Counted from the first letter of the stretch, positions 41,701 through 51,170 are shown. The stretch: DNA of 64,000 nucleotides from Arthrobacter sp. MA-N2 (GCF_000517125.1 NZ_KI912155.1:3026034-3090033), one strand, 5' to 3'. Notes: generated from the sequence alone by a model not told the origin. Translations and numbers: made by a program.

Positions 41701-44127
41701 CTAGGGGAGATGCGGTGTCCAGGCCCAGTCCCGGATTTCCGGGAGGTCCTCGAAATGCTCCCGGATGTATCGCGTGTGTGCCTCCAACCGCGTACGGCAG
41801 AAGTCGACGAGTTCATCCGCGCCCACCACTTGCCGGTGAACACGCCGCAGCGCTTCAAGGACCAGGTGGTAGCGGCTCATCTGGTTCAAGACCACCATGT
41901 CAAAGGGGGTGGTGGTGGTTCCTTGTTCGTTGTATCCGCGGACGTGGAACCGTTCGGGGCGGGGTCTGCCATGCAGGAGTTGGTGGAGTGCGCGGGCGTA
42001 GCCATGCCATGCCATGATGACCTCTCCGTCGGCCGTGAACAGTTCTTTGAACTTCTCGTCGGACAGGCCGTGGGGATGGGTGTTGCGGGGTGGAAGAACC
42101 ATGGCATCCATAACGTTGACAACACGGACCACCAGTTCGGGCAGGTGCTCCTGCAGTAGCCAGGCTGCAGCCAGGGTCTCTTCGGTGGGGATGTCCCCGG
42201 CGCAGGCCAAGACGACGTCGGGATCGGCTCGGCCGGCGTGCGGTTCCTCGTGTCCGGCCGGTTCTTCGTTACCAGCCCAGGACCAGATGGACGCTCCTGC
42301 CGCGGCGTGTCGCCGTGCCTCTTCCAGGGTCAGATATTGCGGGTGCGGCTGTTTGTCCACGACCACCAGATTCACGTAGTCCCTGCTGCGCAGGACGTGC
42401 TCGGCCGTGACAAGAAGGGTGTTCGCGTCCGGCGGCAGGTAGATGCGGGTGACGGTCCCCGAGAGGGACAACACTGCGTCGATCAGTCCGGGTCCTTGGT
42501 GGCTGAATCCGTTGTGGTCGTTGCGCCAGCAGGTGGAGGTCAGCAGGATATTCAGGCTCGGCACGGGCCCGCGCCATTCAAGTTCCCTTGCGTGCTGGAG
42601 CCACTTGGCGTGTTGGATGGTCATCGAAGCGCTGACCATCGCGAAGGCCTCATAGCTGGCGAAGAGGCCATGGCGGCCAGTGAGGAGGTAGCCCTCGAGC
42701 CAGCCCTGGCAGAGGTGCTCGGAGAGGACTTCCATGACCCTGCCTTCGGGTGAGACATGGTCTTCGGCGAGGGGATGTTCCCCCTCCCCGGCAGGTTCCA
42801 GAAGGCAGCGGTCGGTGGCCTCGAAGACGGCACCGAGCCGGTTGCTGTTGGTTTCGTCCGGGCAGAAAAGCCGGAACCGCGGGTTGTCGGCGGTGGCGAA
42901 ATAGATGTCCCGGAGCAGTTCTCCCAGGGGCCTGGTGGTTTCATGGACCACCGACCCCCGCGGGTCCGTTGCCAGTGCGTACTGTTCCAGGTCGGGAATC
43001 TCAAGGGCAGTGACGGTGCCGCCCCGGCTCACACCGGATGCGCTCATGCGAAGGCTGCCCTCCGGTGCGAGTGCGGCTAGTTCGGGGACGAGCCGGCCCG
43101 TGCTGTCAAAGAGGGTTTCGGGCCGGTAGGAGCGCATCCAGGCCTCCAGTTGGGCCAGGTGTTCGGGATTTTCGCGAACGTTTGCCAGGGGCACTTGGTG
43201 GGAGCGATAGGTTCCTTCGATGGGAAGGCCGTCGACGATGCCCGGACCGGTCCACCCTTTGGGTGTCCGCAGGATGATGGCGGGCCAGGGTACCGGACCG
43301 TGCACGCCCTGGGCGAGCGCCTGGGCTTGCAGTTCGCGGATGCGCCCATAGGACTCGTCCATCGCGGTGGCCAGGGCACGGTGGACGAGGTAGGGGTCCT
43401 CGCCTGTGACGGTCACCGGATCCCAGCCATGGGCCCTGAGGAGCGCTTCGACGTCTTCGTTGGATTTCCGGCCCAGGACGCTCGGACCGGAGATCTTGTG
43501 CCCGTTCAGATGGAGGATGGGCAGCACGGCGCCGTCGCGGGCCGGATTGAGGAAGGCTGGCGCCTTCCATGATGCTTCCAGTGGACCGGTCTCGGCTTCG
43601 CCGTCACCGATGACGCAGGCGACGATCAGCCCGGGGTTGTCCATGGCCGCGCCCGTGGCGTGCATCAGGGAGTAGCCGAGCTCGCCCCCTTCGTGGATGG
43701 ACCCGGGAGTGGCAGGTCCGACATGGCTCGCGATCCCGCCCGGCGTCGAAAATTGCCGGACAAGGCGGCGGAGTCCCTGGAGGTCCGTCCCCACTTTGGG
43801 ATAGATCTCGGAGTAGGTGCCCTCAAGATAGACGTTGGCGACGACGGCGGGGCCGCCGTGGCCCGGACCAGCGACGAACAGGACTTCCGCTGAAGTTCGC
43901 CTGATCAGGCGGTTCAGGTGGGCGTAGATCAACGACAAGCCAGGGCTGGTTCCCCAGTGGCCCAGGAGCCGGGGCTTGATGTGGCGCGGGAGCAGCGGCT
44001 CCCTCAGTAGAGGGTTTTCCTGAAGGTAGATCTGGGCCACGGTGAGGTAGTTGGCGGCGGACCAATACCGGTGCAGCAGCTCGAAGTCTTCGTTCGCAGG
44101 TTCTGTCTCGGCGGGTCCGCGTTCCAT
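41701..44127 (-). CDS. xfp: phosphoketolase (xylulose-5-phosphate/fructose-6-phosphate)
   Basis: An 808-residue thiamine-diphosphate enzyme from ATG 44127 (GGAAGAGA upstream). Landmarks: LLGHWGTSPGLSLIYAHLNR, GPGHGGPAVVANVYLEGTYS, GDGEAETGPLEASWKA (ThDP/Mg motif), LNGHKISGPSVL and STCWRNDHNGFSHQGPGLID. It splits sugar phosphates with inorganic phosphate to acetyl phosphate. Acetate kinase is encoded just upstream, so together they make ATP without NADH production or respiration, useful in hypoxia. A palindromic DosR-like box lies ~100 bases upstream. Confidence 0.95.
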   Translation of the reverse strand: MERGPAETEPANEDFELLHRYWSAANYLTVAQIYLQENPLLREPLLPRHIKPRLLGHWGTSPGLSLIYAHLNRLIRRTSAEVLFVAGPGHGGPAVVANVYLEGTYSEIYPKVGTDLQGLRRLVRQFSTPGGIASHVGPATPGSIHEGGELGYSLMHATGAAMDNPGLIVACVIGDGEAETGPLEASWKAPAFLNPARDGAVLPILHLNGHKISGPSVLGRKSNEDVEALLRAHGWDPVTVTGEDPYLVHRALATAMDESYGRIRELQAQALAQGVHGPVPWPAIILRTPKGWTGPGIVDGLPIEGTYRSHQVPLANVRENPEHLAQLEAWMRSYRPETLFDSTGRLVPELAALAPEGSLRMSASGVSRGGTVTALEIPDLEQYALATDPRGSVVHETTRPLGELLRDIYFATADNPRFRLFCPDETNSNRLGAVFEATDRCLLEPAGEGEHPLAEDHVSPEGRVMEVLSEHLCQGWLEGYLLTGRHGLFASYEAFAMVSASMTIQHAKWLQHARELEWRGPVPSLNILLTSTCWRNDHNGFSHQGPGLIDAVLSLSGTVTRIYLPPDANTLLVTAEHVLRSRDYVNLVVVDKQPHPQYLTLEEARRHAAAGASIWSWAGNEEPAGHEEPHAGRADPDVVLACAGDIPTEETLAAAWLLQEHLPELVVRVVNVMDAMVLPPRNTHPHGLSDEKFKELFTADGEVIMAWHGYARALHQLLHGRPRPERFHVRGYNEQGTTTTPFDMVVLNQMSRYHLVLEALRRVHRQVVGADELVDFCRTRLEAHTRYIREHFEDLPEIRDWAWTPHLP

Positions 44128-44224
44128 AGGCTTGTCTCTTCCGGGTCGAGGGCGTGCCGAAGGCACGCGTATCTGGCGCGTTGCCTCGTCTGGTCTTCAC
44201 ACTGCCAGAGCGCCGTCGGAGTGG

Positions 44225-45427
44225 TTAGGGCCTTTTGGCCCTAGGCCATGCTTCTATTTCATCGGGGCTCCGGTTCGCCGGATCCTGCGAAAGCACGACG
44301 GCGGCTGTCGCCTCCGCGATGGCGCGTTCCTCGTCGCTCGGTAAGGCCAGGACCGGAAACGCCGATCCGTCGGTGCTGATAAGGCGGGCACCGGCTGCGG
44401 CGGAATGGTTCCTGTCCTCGTCGATGAAGAGGCCGAGGGGCCGGAGCAGTGACATGACCCGGGACCTGAACGGACTGGAATGTTCGCCGATCCCGCCTGT
44501 GAAGACCAAGGCCTCGGCCCCGCCGACCACCATGCTGTAGGCGGCGATGTATTTTGCCAGCCGGTAGGCGGCCATGTCCGAGGCAAGGATCGCACGGGGA
44601 TCCCCGCTTTGCACAGCGTCCTGAATCGCGCGCATGTCGGCTGATCCGGCCAGTCCCAGCAGGCCCGCGCGATGGTTGAGGAGCTCGTCCACCTCGTCCA
44701 GGCTGAGGCCGTGGCGCTGCAGCAGCGTGACAATTGACGGATCGAGATCGCCGGACCGGGTACCCATCACCAACCCCTCCAGAGGGGTCATGCCCATGGA
44801 CGTGTCGGCGCTGCGGCCGTTTTTGACGGCGGTCACAGAGGCGCCGTTGCCAAGGTGCGCCACCACAGCGTTCAGCGAGTCCACTGGTACTCCCAGAAAC
44901 GCCGCTGTGTCGCGGGAAGCCATCTCTACGGAGATCCCGTGGAAGCCGTAGCGTCGGATCGCGTGTCGAGTAACCAGGTCCTCCGGAAGGGCATATCGGG
45001 AGGCATGCTCGGGAATCGTGCGGTGGAAAGCCGTGTCGAAAACTGCCACCTGCGGCGTGTCCGGCCAGCGCTCAGTCGCGGCACGCATGCAAGCCACGCT
45101 TGCTGCGTTATGGAGCGGAGCCAACTCTTCCAGCTCCTCGATAGTTCCCATAACGTCTGGAGTGACGCGGACCGGGGAACTGAAGCGATCTCCGCCGTGA
45201 ACAACTCGGTGACCGATGGCGTCAGGGTGTGTTCCGCCGGTAAAGTCCCGGATGGCGGCGTCGATAGTGTCGTAGACGTCGCCCAGAAAGCCGGGATCGA
45301 GCGCGTCCCCTTGCTTCCCTTCGACAACGCGATCCAGCAGGACGCCCGGCACCGTTTCGGATGTTCCGCTCCGCCGTAGCTGGAACTTCAGGGACGAGGA
45401 ACCTGGATTCAAGACAAGGATCAGCAC
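44225..45427 (-). CDS. ackA: acetate kinase
   Basis: A 400-residue kinase starting GTG 45427 (AAAGGA seven bases upstream). Landmarks: VLNPGSSSLKFQL, GHRVVHGGDRF, VFDTAFHRTIPEHASRYALP, RRYGFHGIS, VVAHLGNGASVTAVKNGRS and FTGGIGEHSS. It converts acetyl phosphate and ADP to acetate and ATP. It sits 98 bases before phosphoketolase, which supplies its substrate; no phosphotransacetylase gene is in the window. Divergent from the double universal stress protein at 45605. Confidence 0.95.
   Translation of the reverse strand: MLILVLNPGSSSLKFQLRRSGTSETVPGVLLDRVVEGKQGDALDPGFLGDVYDTIDAAIRDFTGGTHPDAIGHRVVHGGDRFSSPVRVTPDVMGTIEELEELAPLHNAASVACMRAATERWPDTPQVAVFDTAFHRTIPEHASRYALPEDLVTRHAIRRYGFHGISVEMASRDTAAFLGVPVDSLNAVVAHLGNGASVTAVKNGRSADTSMGMTPLEGLVMGTRSGDLDPSIVTLLQRHGLSLDEVDELLNHRAGLLGLAGSADMRAIQDAVQSGDPRAILASDMAAYRLAKYIAAYSMVVGGAEALVFTGGIGEHSSPFRSRVMSLLRPLGLFIDEDRNHSAAAGARLISTDGSAFPVLALPSDEERAIAEATAAVVLSQDPANRSPDEIEAWPRAKRP
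44228..44241 (+). promoter_or_regulatory. palindromic DosR-like box (GGGCCTTTTGGCCC)
   Basis: TTAGGGCCTTTTGGCCCTAG keeps the fixed GGG, C, WW, G and CCC positions of the DosR box and is symmetric. It overlaps the last codons of acetate kinase and lies ~100 bases upstream of phosphoketolase. A terminator role after acetate kinase is an alternative reading. Confidence 0.5.
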
Positions 45428-45604
45428 ACCGATGTCCTTTCGCGAAGATCACACAGCATAGGGGTTTTGGGACGCAACACTCCTCGAGGACCATAACCCG
45501 GCAATTGCGTTCGCCGGGAGGGTCTTCCGGCCCTTGCCCGGTGCCGGCGTAGCCGACGACACTGGGGAGAGATTGCTGCGGGTTCCAGGAAGGCACGTGC
45601 GCTA

Positions 45605-46393
45605 GTGAACAAACAGATCATTGTTGGTGTCGATGGGTCCGCGATCGGCAGTGCTGCCACGGACTGGGCAGCTGAACGGGCCCACGATCTCGGTCTGCAG
45701 CTTCAGCTGGTCCACGTAGTTCCTGAGCCATGGGCGTTTCCGGAGGAGGGCCGCCACGAGAACGCGATGGCGCAAGCCAAGGATCTGCTGAAAGGAGAAG
45801 CGGCACGGGTCGCCGCACGGATTCCCTCCCTGGATGTGGTCACGACGCTGAATTCCGGAGAACCGGCCGAGACTATGCGCAAACTTTCCGCAGGGGCCGA
45901 AATGGTCGTTGTGGGAACCGACAGGCGCCCTGACAACCATGGCGAAGGATTCGGTTCGGTCAGCTTTCAAATAGCGGTCATCAGCCATTGCGCCGTCGCG
46001 GTCGTCCCTGCTCCTTCACCCCATGAGTCGTCCGGAGTGGTGGTTGGCGTCGACGGCTCAGATGATTCCGATCTCGCCGTCGAGCGGGCCGCCAGCGAGG
46101 CACAGCGAATGGGACAGGAACTCGTGATCCTCCATGCAGGAGAGCCCGAAGGGCGGGTGCTATTGTCGGCAGCGGTCCAGCGCCTGGCCGAGCAGCACCC
46201 GGGTCTGCTCGTACACGAGATGCTGGACTTGGAGCGCGCCCCGGCCGAGGCGCTCCTTGAGGCCGGAACCCGTGCGCGGCTGCTGGTGATGGGCTGCAAG
46301 GGAAGGGGCGGGGCACGCGTTCTCGTCGGCTCCGTGGCTCAGCACGTGCTGCTCAACATCCAGTGCCCGACCCTGATAACCCGCCCCGCTTAA
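45605..46393 (+). CDS. tandem-domain universal stress protein
   Basis: A 262-residue protein starting GTG 45605, with two UspA domains (~1-137 and ~143-262). Domain 1 begins QIIVGVDGSAIGSAA but its ATP loop is degenerate (GTDRRPDNHGEGFGSVS). Domain 2 has GVVVGVDGSDDSD and a better loop, MGCKGRGGARVLVGSVA. The fused arrangement is typical of actinobacterial dormancy-regulon Usps. It is divergent from ackA; a weak DosR-like sequence lies between them (45461-45474), too poor to call. Confidence 0.9.
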   Translation: MNKQIIVGVDGSAIGSAATDWAAERAHDLGLQLQLVHVVPEPWAFPEEGRHENAMAQAKDLLKGEAARVAARIPSLDVVTTLNSGEPAETMRKLSAGAEMVVVGTDRRPDNHGEGFGSVSFQIAVISHCAVAVVPAPSPHESSGVVVGVDGSDDSDLAVERAASEAQRMGQELVILHAGEPEGRVLLSAAVQRLAEQHPGLLVHEMLDLERAPAEALLEAGTRARLLVMGCKGRGGARVLVGSVAQHVLLNIQCPTLITRPA

Positions 46394-46433
46394 GGCGTGA
46401 GCGCCGCATCGTAAGCGATCGGACTTATTTCTC

Positions 46434-46886
46434 CTAGTCGTTCTGGCCTACCAGCAAGACAGGGCACTGTGAGTGTGCCGCGCATGCCCGGCTTACCGAA
46501 CCTATGGCTTGTCCCAGGAACCCGCCCTCTCCGTGGCGGCCAACGATGAGGAGCCGGGCATTCCGGCTTTCCTCAACCAGGACTTTGGCGGGCGCGCCGA
46601 ACCTGACTGTAATGCCCACATTCTCCGGTCTGTCTGTGTCAAAAGCCCGGTCCAGCGCTTGTTCCACCAATTGCCTGGCAGATTCTTCCAATTCGCCCGA
46701 GAATTTGGTCATCCCGGTCTCCATGCGCGAAGAGAAAAAGAGATCCGGCATGCCGACACAAGTGATTACTTCCAGCGGAGTGTCCAACCGCTCGCTCATC
46801 CGTCCTGCCCACCGCAATGCTGCTGATGAGTATTCGGAGCCGTCCACGCCCACAATGATCCGATTCGACGATGGTTCTGTGTTCAT
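46434..46886 (-). CDS. universal stress protein (UspA family)
   Basis: A 150-residue protein. RIIVGVDGSEYSSAALRWAG and VGRHGEGGFLGQAIGSVS supply the ATP-binding fingerprint. It follows the P1B ATPase gene by 45 bases on the same strand and probably ends a transcript that begins with the flavin-protein gene at 51134 or the dehydrogenase at 50617. Confidence 0.9.
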   Translation of the reverse strand: MNTEPSSNRIIVGVDGSEYSSAALRWAGRMSERLDTPLEVITCVGMPDLFFSSRMETGMTKFSGELEESARQLVEQALDRAFDTDRPENVGITVRFGAPAKVLVEESRNARLLIVGRHGEGGFLGQAIGSVSRACAAHSQCPVLLVGQND

Positions 46887-46931
46887 TGTTCCACCCTGTC
46901 TAGAGACGGGTCTGTGGGCTAGGGTCGAAGG

Positions 46932-48848
46932 TCACGGCTTCGTTTTCGGCCCGTGCAGGGAAGCCGGCGGGAGAGACCGTTCAGGACCAAGCGACACAGT
47001 GTTTCGCTCGGCGTGCCGGCTTGTAGATTGTCGGCCTTGTCCCAATGCCCGGAGCGCATTCAGGATGGTGGCGAGATCTACCAGTTCCTGGAGGAGGGCG
47101 CCAGCCACGGCCGGGACAAAACCGAAAGCTGCCATGGCCATGAGCCCGACGCTGAGGAGGATGCCGGTCCAGATGCTCGTGCGTGCGATATGGATGGTGT
47201 GCCTGCCGATGTCGACGGCGGCGGCCACCTTGGATAAGTCATCGAGCATGATGACGACGTCGGCCGACTCGCTGGCCGCGGTTGCTCCCTTGGCACCCAT
47301 CGCTATCCCGACATCGGCTGCGGCGAGGACAGGTGCGTCGTTGACTCCGTCGCCGACCATCATCACTAGGCGCTTGTTCAGCGCAGCGACGGCAGCGACC
47401 TTGTCGGCAGGCAGGCAATCGGCCAGGACCCGGGTTATCCCTGCCTCTTCCGCGATATGTTCCGCGGTGGATGGGGTATCGCCGGTCAGGAGCATGGTCT
47501 CCTGCACGCCCAGCCACCGCAGCTGCTCCAAGGTGGCCACCGCGTTTTTCCGCAAGGGGTCGCTCATGATAAGCGTTCCGGCGAAAGCTCCGTCCACGCC
47601 GACGTAGATCGCAAGTTGTCCGCTGGCCAGGTCTGCCCTTTTGAAGCCGCTTGTTGCCGGGCCAACGAAGGAAGCTTTGCCCACCACCACGGTCTGGTTC
47701 CCGCATGTTGCGGTGACCCCCTGGGTCGCGTGTTCGTTGGCGCTGCTGACAGGAAGCAGAGGCAGGCCGCGGGATCGTGCGGCATCAACCACAGAGGATG
47801 CCAGGACGTGGGAGGAAGACTGTTCAGCGGACGCTGCGAGTTGGATTAGCCGGGCGGCTGAAATGCCGTGGGCGGCCGGGGAGACGTATATGTCCTCTAG
47901 CGTGGGGCGCCCTTGCGTGAGCGTGCCGGTCTTGTCGAAGACCGCCGTCCTGATCCGCGCCAGTTGTTCGAGGGTACCCGCATTCTTGACGATGATCCCC
48001 GAATGGGCTGCCCTGCTGGTGCCGGCGAGGAAGGCCACAGGCGCGGCGATCAACAGAGGACATGGTGTCGCAACCACCAGTACTTGGGCAAACCGTTCTG
48101 GATCGTGGCTGATGTACCAAGCGAGCCCGGCCAACAGGATGGCAAAGACCGTGAAGGGCACGGCATATCGGTCCGCAAGCCTGACGGTGGGTGCGCGGCT
48201 GGCCGCAGCTTCTTGGACCAGGGCCACGATCCGGCTGTACTGGGAGTCTGCGGCAGTGTTGCTCGCAACCAGGCGAATAACTTCCTCGCCGTTGACAGAG
48301 CCGCTCAACAGCGTGTCGCCCCTGACGTGTTCGACCGGAAGGCTCTCGCCGGTCAGCGATGATTCGTCGAAAGCCCCTGCTGCCGAGAGCAGGCGTCCGT
48401 CTACAGGGATGATTTCGGAGGGTTTGACCAAGAGGGTGTCTCCGGAACGAACCATCCCCACGGGCACCTCTTCCACGGGCTTGCCCGGGGTCTCACGGTG
48501 GGCTGTCCGGGGCGCCCGTTCGAGGAGGGCCTTCAGCTCGCGCGTGGCCCGTCCGTGGGCAAATTCCTCGAGTGCATCCCCGCCCGTGAGCATGAGCACG
48601 ATGATGAGCGAGGCGATGTATTCCCCGACCAGGAGGGTACTGACGATGGCCATCACCGCCAGCAAATCGATGCCCCACCGTCCCCGGAAAAGGTCGCGGA
48701 GCATGGACACGGCTCGGTACGCGGCCACGGCCAAGGCATAGATGGTTGCTGTCGACTGTGCAGCCGGCACTTGGCCAACGCCCAGCAGGACCCCTACGCA
48801 CGCTCCCGCGAGGAGTGTGGCCGCTACGAGCGGAAAACGCAGGATCAT
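46932..48848 (-). CDS. P1B-type heavy-metal ATPase with TPC motif and altered HP motif
   Basis: A ~638-residue pump starting ATG 48848 (GTG 48854 also possible). No N-terminal metal-binding domain. Landmarks: DESSLTGESLPVEHV, the membrane metal motif TPC in VVVATPCPLLIAAPVAF, phosphorylation site VFDKTGTLTQG, MMVGDGVNDAPVLAAADVGIAMG. The usual SEHPLA is SSHVLAS, so the Pro of the HP motif is replaced by Val. TPC instead of CPC/SPC suggests metal specificity unlike Cu or Zn pumps; unassigned. DosR regulons of mycobacteria include P-type ATPases. Part of the ADH-reductase-ATPase-Usp operon. Confidence 0.85.
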   Translation of the reverse strand: MILRFPLVAATLLAGACVGVLLGVGQVPAAQSTATIYALAVAAYRAVSMLRDLFRGRWGIDLLAVMAIVSTLLVGEYIASLIIVLMLTGGDALEEFAHGRATRELKALLERAPRTAHRETPGKPVEEVPVGMVRSGDTLLVKPSEIIPVDGRLLSAAGAFDESSLTGESLPVEHVRGDTLLSGSVNGEEVIRLVASNTAADSQYSRIVALVQEAAASRAPTVRLADRYAVPFTVFAILLAGLAWYISHDPERFAQVLVVATPCPLLIAAPVAFLAGTSRAAHSGIIVKNAGTLEQLARIRTAVFDKTGTLTQGRPTLEDIYVSPAAHGISAARLIQLAASAEQSSSHVLASSVVDAARSRGLPLLPVSSANEHATQGVTATCGNQTVVVGKASFVGPATSGFKRADLASGQLAIYVGVDGAFAGTLIMSDPLRKNAVATLEQLRWLGVQETMLLTGDTPSTAEHIAEEAGITRVLADCLPADKVAAVAALNKRLVMMVGDGVNDAPVLAAADVGIAMGAKGATAASESADVVIMLDDLSKVAAAVDIGRHTIHIARTSIWTGILLSVGLMAMAAFGFVPAVAGALLQELVDLATILNALRALGQGRQSTSRHAERNTVSLGPERSLPPASLHGPKTKP

Positions 48849-48880
48849 GGTCACGGGACCCGCCTCATCCTGGGTGCTCC

Positions 48881-49522
48881 TCAGGGAAGGAGCTTCAGGG
48901 AGGTGTCCCAGTTGAAGTGAAGGTGTTGTGGGTTGACCTGGAGCCCCATGATGACGAGCATGAAGGCCTCCAGCTCGCGGGCGCGGCGCAGCGGGCCGAC
49001 GTCGATGGGCCGCAGCCCTGAGGCGGCGACGACGGCGCTGACCTGCACCTTTGCATCCTCGGAATCGCCTGCGATGAACACATCCAGAGGTTCGGATCCC
49101 ACGGCACCTTTCTCCAAGGGGCCGGCGAAGCAGGTGTTGAAAGCCTTGACCAGATCGGCGTCCTCCGGGAGGAGGGCAGCCGCTTCTTCGGCGCCGGAGG
49201 TGCCGTTGGGAACTGTCAATTGATCGAAGTTTGAGGGGTCGACAGTATTGCTGATGTGAACTACAACCTTTCCGGAAAGCTGGCCGGAGTAGGACCGGAC
49301 GATTTCCAGGGCGGAGCTGTGAGGCAGGGCCAGGATCACGATGCCACCCTCGGGTACGTCCCCGTCGCTTGCGGCGGTTGCCCCTGCTCCCAGGAATTCA
49401 ACCAGGGCCTGGGTCTGTGTGGGGTTGCGGCCGACGATTTGCACGGACTTCCGGGCCTGGATCATGCGGACGCCGATTGCACGGGCCATGTGCCCGCTTC
49501 CGACGATGGTGATATCTGACAT
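48881..49522 (-). CDS. NADPH-dependent F420 reductase-like protein
   Basis: A 213-residue protein (AAGGAG before ATG 49522). Residues 3-90 form a Rossmann fold with ITIVGSGHMARAIGVRMIQA and QIVGRNPTQ; IVILALPHSSALEIV follows, and VKAFNTCFAGPL matches the F420-binding subfamily of NADP oxidoreductases. It may transfer hydride between NADP and F420, or be a relative lacking F420. It lies between the dehydrogenase and the metal ATPase with gaps under 30 bases. Confidence 0.75.
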   Translation of the reverse strand: MSDITIVGSGHMARAIGVRMIQARKSVQIVGRNPTQTQALVEFLGAGATAASDGDVPEGGIVILALPHSSALEIVRSYSGQLSGKVVVHISNTVDPSNFDQLTVPNGTSGAEEAAALLPEDADLVKAFNTCFAGPLEKGAVGSEPLDVFIAGDSEDAKVQVSAVVAASGLRPIDVGPLRRARELEAFMLVIMGLQVNPQHLHFNWDTSLKLLP

Positions 49523-49549
49523 TTCAACGGCTCCTTCTGTTGCGGCCTT

Positions 49550-50617
49550 TTAGTGATGGGATTCTCGGCTGAGGACGACCTTCAGGGCATGTGTTTCCGC
49601 TGCCCTTGAGAAGGTGTCGTAGGCATCGATGATCTGTGCCAAGGTAAAGTGGTGGGTCGCGAATTTTTCGGCGGGGATCTTGTGCTGGGCGACCAGCCGG
49701 AGCAACATCGGGGTCGTGTTGGTGTTGACGAGGCCCATGCTGATGTTGATGTTGCGGATCCAGAGGTCCTGAAGGCGCAGTTCAACGGATTTTCCGTGAA
49801 CGCCGATGTTGGCCACATTTCCGCCGGGGCGCACGAGCCGTAGCGCCATGTCGAAGGTGTCCGGTATCCCGACGGCTTCGATGGCTACATCCACGCCTGC
49901 GCCGTCGGTGTAGGACATTACGTCACTGATCCACCCGGGGTTTTCGGGGTTCACGACTTCGGTTGCCCCGAATTCCCGAGCCCGGGCCAGCCGACCTTCG
50001 TCGGGGTCGATGGCAATGACGGTGGCGGCGCCGTAGAGGCCTGATGTAGCCATCGCAGCCAGGCCGATAGGACCGGCGCCGACGATCGCGACGACGTCCC
50101 CTGGCTTGATATGACCGGCCTGGACTCCGATTTCGAATGCCGTGGGCAAAATGTCGGAGAGCATGACGGCTTGGTCGTCGGTGACGCCGTGGGGCAATTT
50201 GTAGAGGGAATTGTCGGCGTAAGGGACGCGCACGTACTCGGCCTGGGTGCCATCGATGAGATGGCCGAATATCCAACCGATTCCGGCTTGGCCTTCCTCT
50301 CCCGAGCAATGTGAGTAGAGGCCTTTCTTGCAATTGCTGCAATGGCCACAGGATTTGATGCAGGAGATCAGGACGCGGTCGCCGGTCCTGATCCCGGTGA
50401 CTGAGGAGCCCACTTCGGTCACCGTTCCGACGCCCTCATGCCCGAGGACCCGCCCCTCCTGGACGGCAGGCACATCGCCTTTGAGAATGTGCAGGTCGGT
50501 TCCACAGATCGTGGTGGTATCGATGCGGACGATTGCGTCGGTGGGGGTGATGATGCGCGGATCCGGAACGTCAGTCCAAGACTTGTTTCCAGGTCCGCCA
50601 TAGACGAGTGCTTTCAT
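49550..50617 (-). CDS. zinc-dependent alcohol dehydrogenase
   Basis: A 355-residue MDR-family enzyme. Catalytic zinc ligands: Cys in TTICGTDLH and GHEG. Structural zinc: SCGHCSNCKKGLYSHC (four Cys). The Rossmann motif is IVGAGPIGLAAMA, and an acidic IAIDPDEGRLA suggests NAD preference. It would reoxidise NADH by reducing an aldehyde, consistent with fermentation under low oxygen. First gene of the run to 46434; spacing to the next gene is 27 bases. Confidence 0.9.
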   Translation of the reverse strand: MKALVYGGPGNKSWTDVPDPRIITPTDAIVRIDTTTICGTDLHILKGDVPAVQEGRVLGHEGVGTVTEVGSSVTGIRTGDRVLISCIKSCGHCSNCKKGLYSHCSGEEGQAGIGWIFGHLIDGTQAEYVRVPYADNSLYKLPHGVTDDQAVMLSDILPTAFEIGVQAGHIKPGDVVAIVGAGPIGLAAMATSGLYGAATVIAIDPDEGRLARAREFGATEVVNPENPGWISDVMSYTDGAGVDVAIEAVGIPDTFDMALRLVRPGGNVANIGVHGKSVELRLQDLWIRNINISMGLVNTNTTPMLLRLVAQHKIPAEKFATHHFTLAQIIDAYDTFSRAAETHALKVVLSRESHH

Positions 50618-50669
50618 GATGGTCCATTCAAGGAGTCAAACGGTACCGTCGGCGATGCCGGCAGCAAAG

Positions 50670-51134
50670 TTAGTGGAACAATTCGGATCGGGCATCCCAT
50701 ACGGGAGTGTTCCAGATATCGGGCCGGTTGACCTTGAAACGTCGACCCGTGACGGCATCCAGGCTCAAGCGCAGATAGTGGCTCTTGTTGCCCGGTTGCC
50801 AAGGATCCAGGTGGAGGGCATTGGCCGCGGCTTTTTCCTCCCGGTCGACAATGAGGTGCACCTGGCCGCGGACCACGACGCTCCACGCTTTACCGGAGCC
50901 AGCATCGAAGCCATCGAGTTCCAGCGCACAGGGGTCCCGCATCGAGCTCCAGAATTTCGTGCCGATGCCGGTCCGGAAGACGATGGAACCTTGGTCCGCG
51001 ACGTAGTTCACCGGAAAGATATCTGGGTGGTTCTCAACAATCACGGCCAGCCTGCCCACCGTGGCTTGGCGTAGCAGCTCAAAGCATTCGTCAGGGCTTA
51101 GTCTTTCAATCGGATCCGCTGATTGAGGGTTCAT
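50670..51134 (-). CDS. pyridoxamine 5'-phosphate oxidase-like flavin-binding protein
   Basis: A 154-residue protein with ECFELLRQATVGRLAVIV, IFPVNYVADQGSIVFRTGIG, CALELDGFD, AWSVVVRGQ and RLSLDAVTGRRFKV. It belongs to the four-member subgroup with 38175, 51201 and 58905. A strong DosR-like box lies 37 bases before its ATG, at a distance that suits activation. It may lead the operon that continues through the alcohol dehydrogenase. Confidence 0.85.
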   Translation of the reverse strand: MNPQSADPIERLSPDECFELLRQATVGRLAVIVENHPDIFPVNYVADQGSIVFRTGIGTKFWSSMRDPCALELDGFDAGSGKAWSVVVRGQVHLIVDREEKAAANALHLDPWQPGNKSHYLRLSLDAVTGRRFKVNRPDIWNTPVWDARSELFH

Positions 51135-51170
51135 GACGCTGACGCTACCGGCGGCTGTCCGCAGTCGTTA

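Noticed and set aside
44228..44241. Reading the GGGCC/GGCCC palindrome only as an ackA terminator
   Set aside because: There is no T-run, the stem is only five to six bases, and the sequence keeps all fixed DosR-box positions ahead of phosphoketolase; kept as a regulatory site with that doubt noted.
45461..45474. GGGGTTTTGGGACG between ackA and the tandem Usp as a DosR-like box
   Set aside because: Three of the eight fixed positions fail (C to T, and two of the final CCC). The position is attractive, but the match is too poor to list.
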